Shown: one piece after another, positions 57,981 through 64,000 of the stretch
How positions within the stretch are numbered: the first letter of the stretch is position 1
How the letters are laid out: each line of letters starts with the position of its first letter
NCBI GenBank assembly: GCA_032164245.1
Contig: JAVMKO010000001.1
Location: forward strand, 249,869,644-249,933,643
Source of the DNA: Sternotherus odoratus
Taxonomy: Eukaryota > Chordata > Testudines > Kinosternidae
DNA: 64,000 bases
Direction: 5' to 3'
The notes under the pieces: model-generated
What the model was told of the DNA's origin: nothing
Databases searched by the model: none
What the model saw: only the letters and a program-made list of their open reading frames with translations
Made by a program: the position numbers and the translations under genes

Positions 57981-58292
57981 AGAAAACAGGGTTACTTACC
58001 TGTAACTGTTGTTCTTCGAGATGTGTTGCTCACATCCATTCCACTATAGGTCAGGCACGCGCTGCGGGCCTGGTTGCCGGGCAGATTTTTCCCCTAGCTG
58101 CAGACTGGGCGAGCAGGGAGCCCCCTGGAGTGGCGCCACTGAGGCACTCTATAAGTACCCCTGCGACATAGTCTGGCCCCCAGTTCCTTCTTTGCCGGCT
58201 AACCCGACAGTGGGGAAGGAGGGCGGGTCTGGAATGGATGTGAGCAACACATCTCGAAGAACAACAGTTACAGGTAAGTAACCCTGTTTTCT
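57981..58292. repeat. DIRS 3' terminal fold-back module
   Basis: 57981-58042 and 58231-58292 are perfect 62-bp reverse complements. A third copy of the core (attgctcacatgcattccac, about 58302-58321) lies in direct orientation to the first. DIRS elements carry inverted terminal repeats plus an internal complementary region used to make a circular intermediate; this module is the probable equivalent. It also recurs, diverged, at 53670-54025. Confidence 0.8.
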
Positions 58293-58344
58293 TCTTCGAG
58301 TGATTGCTCACATGCATTCCACTATAGGTGACTACAAGCAATAC

Positions 58345-61233
58345 CTAGGAGGTGGGGTCGGGTGGACCCATTGCTGATCGTAAGACCGCTGACCCAAACG
58401 CCGCATCGTCCCTGGTTTGCTGGACTATGGCGTAGTGGGCGGCGAAGGTGTGGACGGAGGACCAGGTAGCCGCCCTGCAAATGTCCGTGATAGGGACTCC
58501 CTCCCGGAAGGCCGCAGAGGACGCCTGCGCTCTCGTGGAATGTGCTGTTACTCTCCCAAGCGGCTTGCCCGCGAGTTCATAACAGGTGTGAATGCACGAG
58601 GTGATCCAGGAGGAGAGCCTTTGGGCGGAAACTGGCTGGCCCTTCATTCTTTCTGCAACAGCCACGAAGAGTTGCGTTGTTTTCCTGAATTGCTTTGTTC
58701 TGTCTAAATAAAAAGCAAGAGCCCTCCTAACGTCCAACGTGTGTAATTGTTGTTCCCTTCCAGAGGTGTGTGGCCTAGGATAAAAGACTGGGAGACAAAT
58801 GTCTTGGTTCACATGGAAGGGGGAGACCACCTTAGGCAGGAAGGCCGGGTGGGGACGTAGCTGCACCTTGTCATTGTGGAAGATAGTGTAGGGCGGCTCG
58901 GAGGTCAGTGCGCGGATCTCTGACACTCTACGAGCCGAGGTGATAGCTACTAGGAATGCCACCTTCCAGGAAAGGTGGAGTAAGGAACACGTGGCGAGGG
59001 GCTCGAACGGGGGCATCATAAGGCGTGAGAGCACCAGGTTGAGGTCCCAGGGTGGAATGGGACACTTGACGTTCGGGTACAGTTTATCCAGGCCCCTGAG
59101 GAAACGGTATACCACAGGGTCTGAAAAGACTGAGTGGTTCGCCTGGCCCGGATGAAAAGCTGATATGGCAGCGAGGTGGACGCGTATAGTAGAAGTAGAA
59201 AGGCCCTGGTTTCTAAGGCCTAAGAGGTAGTCCAATATGCGCGGGATAGCAGCCTCACTTGGGACTACATCATGTTGTCTGCACCATGCAGAAAAGCGGG
59301 TCCACTTGGCTGTATAGGTACTTCTGGTGGATGGTTTCCTACTTCCCAGAAGGACATTCTGTACCTCCGTCGAGCATAAGAGCTCAGGACCTCTCAGCCA
59401 TGGAGTAGCCACGCTGTGAGGTGGAGGGACTGCAAGTCCGGATGCAGGAGGCGACCGTGATCCTGCGAGATCAGGTCGGGCCACAGCGGGAGGCTGATGG
59501 GAGGGGCCCTGGACAGCCGGAGGAGGGACGCATACCAGCATTGCCTGGGCCAGGCCGGGGCTATGAGGATGACTTGTGCCCTGTCCCGTCTGATCTTCAG
59601 GATCACCTTGTGGAGAAGCGGGATCGGAGGGAACGCGTAGAGCAGGTGCCCCGTCCAGGGTAGGAGGAAGGCATCTGTCAGGGATCCCCGGGAGCCGCCT
59701 CGAAAGGAGCAGAACTGGAGGCACTTCCTGTTCTGCCTGGAGGCGAAGAGGTCGATGTGGGGAAATCCCCACCTCAGGAAGATCGGTCGGATGACATCCG
59801 GCCGAAGGGACCACTCGTGGGACATGAATGACCTGCTGAGGTGGTCCGCCAGCGTGTTCTGAATCCCGGGGAGGAAAGAGGCCACCGGGTGAACGTCGTG
59901 GGCTATACAAAACTCCCATAGGAGAATCGCCTCTTGACACAGGGGACTGGACCGGGCCCCGCCCTGCTTGTTTATGTAGTATTGGGCAGTGGTGTTGTCC
60001 GTTAACACTGCCACACAGTGACCCTGTAGCGCGTCCCGGAACGCTTGGCACGCAAGTCTGACGGCCCTCAGCTCCCGGACATTGATATGGAGGCAGAGGT
60101 CTGACTCCGACCAGCGGCCTTGTGTCCTGAGAGCCCCTAGGTGAGCTCCCCAACCCATCGACGAGGCGTCCGTCACTAGGGACATGGACGGGCTGGGGGG
60201 GAGGAAGGGGACCCCTCGGCACGCATTGCTCTGGTCTTCCCACCAAGTCAGAGCGGATAGGGTGGCTTGGGGGATAGAAAGGAGGGTGTCCAAACTGTCC
60301 CTCCTTGGCCGGTAGGCCACTGCGAGCCACGATTGCAGTGGGCGTAGTCGCAGTCTGGCGTGCTGTATCACGTAGGTGCACGATGCCATGTGGCCTAACA
60401 GGCTGAGGAAGACTCTGGCCGTGGACATTGGACAGCTGCGAAGCTGTCTGATGGCCGACTGGATGGCGAGAAACCGGGGCTGGGGCAGGGATGCCCTTGC
60501 CACCCTGGAGTCTAGTAGGGCCCCAATGAACTCTATGCTCTGGGTGGGCTCCAGGGTGGACTTCTCCTCGTTGAGGAGGATTCCCAGGCGGTCGAAGGTG
60601 TTGATGACCAGACGCACGTGCTCTGACACTTGGTCCCTGGAGGTTCCCCGGATCAGCCAGTCGTCTAGGTACGGGTATACCTGTACCCCGCGGCGCCGCA
60701 GGAACGCCGCCACTACCGCCATGCACTTCGTGAATACCCTGGGCGCTGTGGACAGGCCGAAGGGCAGGACTGCGAATTGATAATGTTCTTCCGCTATTAG
60801 AAAGCGGAGGTAGCGCCTGTGAGAAGGTTTGATGCTCACGTGGAAGTAGGCATCCTTCATGTCGAGGGCAGCGAACCAATCTCCCGGATCCAGAGATGGA
60901 ATAATAGTGCCCAAGGTGACCATGCGGAACTTGAACTTGATCATGTAGGTGTTGAGTTCGCGCAGGTCCAGGATGGGCCGGAGGCCGCCTTTCGCCTTGG
61001 GGATTAGGAAGTAGCGGGAGTAGAACCCCTTTCCCCTGAACTCCTGTGGTACAGGTTCGATGGCTCCCAGTGCGAGGAGCGACCTGACCTCCTGTACAAG
61101 CAGTTGCTCGTGAGATGGGTCCCTGAAGAGGGACGAGGGAGGTGGGTGGGTTGGAGGAGTGGAGGAGAGTTGGAGGGAGTATCCCACCTCCACCGTGCGG
61201 AGGACCCACTGGTCCGATGTGATGTCCGACCAT
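58345..61233 (-). CDS. DIRS tyrosine recombinase (domain in 59382-58345)
   Basis: This is the integrase-equivalent of DIRS elements, a phage-type tyrosine recombinase that joins the circular DNA copy to the genome. The open frame is 962 codons, but recombinase homology fills only residues 618-962. The core-binding part reads SRKPSTRSTYTAKWTRFSAW, LDYLLGLRNQGLSTSTIRVH. The catalytic part has the first Arg in VAITSARRVSEIRAL (residue 768 or 769), HSTR at 898-901, the histidine/Trp area CRAATWSSVHTF and the nucleophile Tyr at 934 (AAHYAIV). Residues 1-617 overlap the RT frame and look like an open shadow frame (Pro/Gly/Arg-rich). The RT stop (59394) lies about 12 bases before the domain begins, so the real start is uncertain: downstream reinitiation, frameshift or splicing. 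Intact key residues suggest possible activity. Confidence 0.8.
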   Translation of the reverse strand: MVGHHIGPVGPPHGGGGILPPTLLHSSNPPTSLVPLQGPISRATACTGGQVAPRTGSHRTCTTGVQGKGVLLPLLPNPQGERRPPAHPGPARTQHLHDQVQVPHGHLGHYYSISGSGRLVRCPRHEGCLLPREHQTFSQALPPLSNSGRTLSIRSPALRPVHSAQGIHEVHGGSGGVPAAPRGTGIPVPRRLADPGNLQGPSVRARASGHQHLRPPGNPPQRGEVHPGAHPEHRVHWGPTRLQGGKGIPAPAPVSRHPVGHQTASQLSNVHGQSLPQPVRPHGIVHLRDTARQTATTPTAIVARSGLPAKEGQFGHPPFYPPSHPIRSDLVGRPEQCVPRGPLPPPQPVHVPSDGRLVDGLGSSPRGSQDTRPLVGVRPLPPYQCPGAEGRQTCVPSVPGRATGSLCGSVNGQHHCPILHKQAGRGPVQSPVSRGDSPMGVLYSPRRSPGGLFPPRDSEHAGGPPQQVIHVPRVVPSAGCHPTDLPEVGISPHRPLRLQAEQEVPPVLLLSRRLPGIPDRCLPPTLDGAPALRVPSDPASPQGDPEDQTGQGTSHPHSPGLAQAMLVCVPPPAVQGPSHQPPAVARPDLAGSRSPPASGLAVPPPHSVATPWLRGPELLCSTEVQNVLLGSRKPSTRSTYTAKWTRFSAWCRQHDVVPSEAAIPRILDYLLGLRNQGLSTSTIRVHLAAISAFHPGQANHSVFSDPVVYRFLRGLDKLYPNVKCPIPPWDLNLVLSRLMMPPFEPLATCSLLHLSWKVAFLVAITSARRVSEIRALTSEPPYTIFHNDKVQLRPHPAFLPKVVSPFHVNQDICLPVFYPRPHTSGREQQLHTLDVRRALAFYLDRTKQFRKTTQLFVAVAERMKGQPVSAQRLSSWITSCIHTCYELAGKPLGRVTAHSTRAQASSAAFREGVPITDICRAATWSSVHTFAAHYAIVQQTRDDAAFGSAVLRSAMGPPDPTS

Positions 61234-61253
61234 GCACGGTGGAAGTGAGACAA
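59394..61253 (-). CDS. DIRS reverse transcriptase / RNase H
   Basis: A 619-residue protein that copies element RNA into DNA. RT: YFLIPKAKGGLRPILDLREL (81-100), catalytic Asp131 in ALDMKDAYFHV, LPFGLSTAPRVFTK (163-176) and the YLDD box (195-198) in YPYLDDWLI. RNase H: Asp362 in SLVTDASSMGWGAHL, Glu394 in INVRELRAV, Asp419 in AVLTDNTTAQYYINKQGG, and Asp470 in LADHLSRSF. All catalytic acids are present. The C-terminal 490-575 part (FPHIDLFASRQNRKCLQFCS, DAFLLPWTGHLLYAFPPIPL) matches the region often described in DIRS as methyltransferase-like; I do not see a decisive catalytic motif. It starts 59 bases after the gag stop in another frame, so a separate initiation or frameshift is needed. Confidence 0.9.
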   Translation of the reverse strand: MSHFHRAWSDITSDQWVLRTVEVGYSLQLSSTPPTHPPPSSLFRDPSHEQLLVQEVRSLLALGAIEPVPQEFRGKGFYSRYFLIPKAKGGLRPILDLRELNTYMIKFKFRMVTLGTIIPSLDPGDWFAALDMKDAYFHVSIKPSHRRYLRFLIAEEHYQFAVLPFGLSTAPRVFTKCMAVVAAFLRRRGVQVYPYLDDWLIRGTSRDQVSEHVRLVINTFDRLGILLNEEKSTLEPTQSIEFIGALLDSRVARASLPQPRFLAIQSAIRQLRSCPMSTARVFLSLLGHMASCTYVIQHARLRLRPLQSWLAVAYRPRRDSLDTLLSIPQATLSALTWWEDQSNACRGVPFLPPSPSMSLVTDASSMGWGAHLGALRTQGRWSESDLCLHINVRELRAVRLACQAFRDALQGHCVAVLTDNTTAQYYINKQGGARSSPLCQEAILLWEFCIAHDVHPVASFLPGIQNTLADHLSRSFMSHEWSLRPDVIRPIFLRWGFPHIDLFASRQNRKCLQFCSFRGGSRGSLTDAFLLPWTGHLLYAFPPIPLLHKVILKIRRDRAQVILIAPAWPRQCWYASLLRLSRAPPISLPLWPDLISQDHGRLLHPDLQSLHLTAWLLHG

Positions 61254-61311
61254 ACGGTCTCCGAAAGGAGGATCCAGGACTGTGGTTATTAAGCTGCCCC
61301 CGGGCGCACCA

Positions 61312-63828
61312 TCAAAAGTTGGACCTAGGCCCCTGGGAAGGCTTAGGTCCCCGCTGTTTCCCGCCCTGCCTAGGCCCCTGACGCTTGCGGAAGGGGCGGT
61401 TTCTCCTGCTGGAGGAGTCCTGTGGCTGGCGGGCGGGTGGGAAGAACTTGCGGCGCGGCGGGATGAAGGGGCGCCTTTGCGGCCCCGCGGTGTGCATGCC
61501 GAGACCCTTGAGGGTCACCCCTCTGTCATTGAGGGCCTGGAGCCGCGCGTCTGTGTCCTCTGAAAAGAGGGCCTGTCCCTCAAACGGGAGGTCCTGTATT
61601 TTGTATTGCATCGCCGGGGCAAGGCTGGATGAGGAGAGCCATGCTGCCCGGCGAAGGGCTATGCCCGAGGCCATAGTCCTGGCCGCTGAGTCCGCTGAGT
61701 CCAGGGCCGCTTGCAGGGTGTGTCTTGAGATATCCCTGCTCTGAGTTAGAAGGGCCCTGAACTCCTGTCTGCTCTCCTGGGGGAGAGCGGTCTCGAACTT
61801 GTTAAGGGCCTCCACTGTATCAAAGTGGTGCCTACTCATTAGGGCCTGATGGTTAGCCACCCTAAGTTGGAGGCCCCCGGAGGAGTAGACCTTCCTGCCA
61901 AAATGGTCCAGCCTCTTGGCTTCTTTGGCCTTAGGTACCTGGGCCTCCTGTCCATTGCGCTCTTTATTGTTCACTGACTCCACCACCAGGGAGGAGGGTG
62001 TAGGGTGAACATACAAGTACTCATAGCCCGTGGCCGGGACAAAGTAGCGCTTCTCTACCCCCCGGGCGGTGGGGGGTATGGAGGCGGGGGTCTTCCAGAC
62101 CGACGTGGTGTGCGCTTTAATCGTATTTATGAATGGCACAGCCACACGTGCCGGGGTGCCCTTTGTCAGCATGGTGGTGACCGGGTCATCCACCATCTGG
62201 ATCTCCTCAAGGGGCAGGTTCATATTTTTCGCAACTGCCTGGAGGAGGTGCTGGTAATTAGAGAGTTCCAGGGCGGGCGGGCTGTTGGAAGAGGTGCCCG
62301 CCACCGCCTCTACCCCCACTGGGGAGGCGTAAGGCCCTGGCTCTCGGGGGCTGTGTATTGCCGACGGCTGGCTGGCCAAGGATGGCCCTGGTAGGTCCTG
62401 CCGAGCAGCCCTCGCACATACTGGGAACCCTGGCTCGGACTGGGTTTCCCCCGGTTGGTCATGCTCCCATGCCACCCATTCTGGCCAGGCCGGGTTTAGG
62501 GTGGCTGGGGCTGGTCCCATAGCTGGAGGGGACGCTGAGGCAGAGGAGTGCCATGGAGCCGCTATGGTGGCCGACTGGAGGGCCTTGGGCGGAGAGTCAT
62601 GCTGGGTTTGTGTGCCAGCCGACTCTCTACGCCTGCGGCGCCGAGGGCTTCTCGACCGGTGCCGGGAGAAGCGACTGCCCTCTGATGAACGGCTACTGCT
62701 GGATCCACTTCTGCGGGATCCACGGTGCCGCGATGACGACCGGTGCCGGGCTGATCGCCGGTGCCGCGATGAGGTCCGGTGCCGGGGCGAGCGGCGGTGC
62801 CGTCTAGATGTGGAGCGCCGATGTCTGCGGTGCCGCGACGACGAACGGTGCCGAGGAGATCGGTGCCGTGTTGATCGTGACCGGTGCCGCGACGACGAGC
62901 GGTGCCGGGAAGATGAGCGGCTCAGCGAACGGCGTCCAGAGCGGCCCCTATGGCAGCTGACGGACCGGTGCCGGGAGTGCGACCGGTGCCGGGAGTACGA
63001 CCGGCGTCTGTCCGTGCGGGAGTGCCGGGACTCCGACCGGCGCCAGGACTCAGACCGGCGGCCGGAGCGCGATCTGCGCGATCGGCCATGAGGAGACCCG
63101 GAGCATGGTCTCAACTCATTGCGGCGCCGAGACTGCGACCGGTGCCGGGAAGCTGACCGGTACCGGGAGTTCGATCGGCGCCGCGAGATCGATCGGCGTC
63201 CGTGCCCCGCCGGGCTTCGAGCCGCGATCTCCGTCACGGTCATGGGCGGCTTGCCCCTAGACCGGACAGGTTGCTGAGGGGTGTCCTCCGCAAGCAACCT
63301 CCTCGCAGCAGCGAACGCCTCCGGCGTGGAGGGAAGCTGCTGCGGAATCGGCACCCTGAGTGGCGAGACCACTGGCACCGGACTCGACGGGGCCTCCTGC
63401 GGCGCCGGAGTCGTCGGTGCGGGTGCGGGCGGCTGTGCCTCTGGTCGGCTCCCCGGCGGCGACCGTGGGCGCGTGAGCGGTGCCGGAGGCTGCACGCGGT
63501 CCGGTGCCGATGCTGGGCGCGGTTCCGAGTCCTTTCTGCGCTTAGCGCTGGGGGAGCGCGACCGGTGCCGAGGCTTTGCTTTCGCCGGCTTGGGTGCGGG
63601 GCCCGGTGCCGCACTCGAGTCCGGAGTGAGGGCCGCCTCTAACAGGATCTGCCGCAGGCGGGATTCTCTGTCCTTGCGGGTCCTGGGTTTGAAGGCCCTG
63701 CAGATCTTGCAGGAGTCTGCCAAGTGCGCTTCCCCGAGGCACTTAAGGCACTTGGAGTGTGGGTCCCCCGCAGGCATGGGCTTCCCACACTCCGCACATG
63801 GCTTGAATCCCGGAGCCTTGGATGACAT
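61312..63828 (-). CDS. DIRS gag-like protein with SR-rich block and LAP2-alpha-like domain
   Basis: An 838-residue protein starting MSSKAPGFKPCAECGKPMPA. The N-terminus has a Cys/His cluster (C-x2-C, then KCLKCLGEAHLADSCKICRA, about residues 16-43) that probably binds zinc. Residues about 65-215 are Pro/Ala/Ser-rich. About 216-396 is a long Arg-Ser/His repeat block (units like SRHRS and RRSPRHR), coded by tandem repeats of a ccggtgccg-type unit. About 520-740 (YQHLLQAVAKNMNLPLEEIQ, ATGYEYLYVHPTPSSLVVES, LDSADSAARTMASGIALRRA) resembles the LAP2-alpha-specific C-terminal domain of mammalian TMPO, known to derive from a DIRS gag. The tail is basic (RRNRPFRKRQGPRQGG). The likely role is RNA packaging or nuclear targeting; function is inferred. 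Confidence 0.8.
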   Translation of the reverse strand: MSSKAPGFKPCAECGKPMPAGDPHSKCLKCLGEAHLADSCKICRAFKPRTRKDRESRLRQILLEAALTPDSSAAPGPAPKPAKAKPRHRSRSPSAKRRKDSEPRPASAPDRVQPPAPLTRPRSPPGSRPEAQPPAPAPTTPAPQEAPSSPVPVVSPLRVPIPQQLPSTPEAFAAARRLLAEDTPQQPVRSRGKPPMTVTEIAARSPAGHGRRSISRRRSNSRYRSASRHRSQSRRRNELRPCSGSPHGRSRRSRSGRRSESWRRSESRHSRTDRRRSYSRHRSHSRHRSVSCHRGRSGRRSLSRSSSRHRSSSRHRSRSTRHRSPRHRSSSRHRRHRRSTSRRHRRSPRHRTSSRHRRSARHRSSSRHRGSRRSGSSSSRSSEGSRFSRHRSRSPRRRRRRESAGTQTQHDSPPKALQSATIAAPWHSSASASPPAMGPAPATLNPAWPEWVAWEHDQPGETQSEPGFPVCARAARQDLPGPSLASQPSAIHSPREPGPYASPVGVEAVAGTSSNSPPALELSNYQHLLQAVAKNMNLPLEEIQMVDDPVTTMLTKGTPARVAVPFINTIKAHTTSVWKTPASIPPTARGVEKRYFVPATGYEYLYVHPTPSSLVVESVNNKERNGQEAQVPKAKEAKRLDHFGRKVYSSGGLQLRVANHQALMSRHHFDTVEALNKFETALPQESRQEFRALLTQSRDISRHTLQAALDSADSAARTMASGIALRRAAWLSSSSLAPAMQYKIQDLPFEGQALFSEDTDARLQALNDRGVTLKGLGMHTAGPQRRPFIPPRRKFFPPARQPQDSSSRRNRPFRKRQGPRQGGKQRGPKPSQGPRSNF

Positions 63829-64000
63829 GGCTCCGGTGGCAGGGAAGTCCCCTGCACCTAACTATTTACACTATAACTACTTAACAACTACTTAACAACT
63901 ACTATTAATGAGAACAATAGGAATAACAGCTAGGAGATAAGGAGGACGCTCAAGAGCAGTACTCCTGTTCCGACTACCAGCGCGAGCGGTGAAGAAGGAA
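63829..64000 (-). promoter_or_regulatory. DIRS 5' leader (partial)
   Basis: 172 bases upstream of the gag ATG, continuing past the window edge. It contains an AT-rich repeat of ttaacaacta/cttaacaact (63880-63905 on +). The ATG context on the element strand is ccggagccATGtcatcc, a reasonable Kozak-like context. The terminal repeat and promoter should lie just beyond 64000. Confidence 0.55.

Larger units (their letters stand above)
57980..64000 (-). mobile_element. DIRS tyrosine-recombinase retrotransposon, nearly complete
   Basis: The element reads leftward: leader, gag, RT/RNase H, tyrosine recombinase and terminal fold-back. DIRS elements integrate as circles through the recombinase and typically make no TSD; accordingly none is visible at the left end. 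That end breaks an hAT at about 57980. All three reading frames are long and uninterrupted, which suggests a young, possibly competent copy. The 5' terminal repeat lies outside the window. Two relics of the same type, in the same orientation, lie at 37978 and 53670. Confidence 0.85.

Noticed and set aside
59394..61233. N-terminal 617 residues of the long recombinase frame as a real protein domain
   Set aside because: The sequence is a Pro/Gly/Arg-rich out-of-phase reading of the RT gene without recognisable domains; retained only as a finding about overlapping frames.
62501..63642. Forward-strand Arg/Cys-rich open frames opposite the gag SR block
   Set aside because: Antisense shadows of the coding tandem repeat.

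Overview
This is vertebrate nuclear DNA, most likely from a turtle and probably a cryptodire. There is no bacterial-style gene packing. Almost everything recognisable is a transposable element of types known together from turtle genomes: CR1-clade LINEs, tRNA-derived SINEs that carry a CR1 tail (Cry type), Penelope-like elements (PLE) with a GIY-YIG domain, several hAT families with 8-bp target-site duplications (TSD), DIRS tyrosine-recombinase retrotransposons, Helitrons, Tigger/pogo remnants and solo LTRs. I found no convincing host gene. The best host-exon candidate is a short open segment at about 11.02-11.31 kb.

Layout. 0-10 kb: an RTE-like LINE fragment, two small hAT elements, PLE 3' ends, CR1 pieces and a Cry-type SINE, with a purine-rich tract at 4.3-5.0 kb. 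10-20 kb: an hAT fragment, the candidate exon, a decayed Tigger transposase split by a MITE, a CR1/hAT mosaic and an LTR-like unit. 20-27 kb: mostly unassigned sequence plus an intact-ended hAT whose body is a G-rich minisatellite of about 23 units. 29.3-35 kb: a PLE split by a CR1, followed by an opposite-strand CR1-clade LINE split by an hAT. 36.6-46.9 kb: a MITE, a broken DIRS gag, a DNA transposon, and an L1-like LINE split by an hAT, a SINE and two head-to-tail Helitrons. 50-56 kb: an hAT, a TA-flanked MITE, an LTR-leader fragment, the 3' end of a second DIRS and a MIR-like SINE. 56.6-64 kb: an hAT split first by a PLE fold-back (itself split by a solo LTR) and then by a nearly complete DIRS that runs off the right edge.

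The DIRS on the minus strand is the only element here with long intact reading frames. They are an 838-residue gag with a cysteine/histidine cluster, an SR-rich block and a LAP2-alpha-like C-terminal region; a 619-residue reverse transcriptase/RNase H with all key acidic residues visible; and a tyrosine recombinase with its R, HxxR and Tyr residues. With a perfect 62-bp fold-back near its 3' end, it looks young.

The most unusual structural observation is a set of three independent palindromic mini-elements made only of PLE tail sequence. Each has a 12-13 bp TSD and the same arm asymmetry. Strand and family calls rest on motif recognition; no database search was possible.
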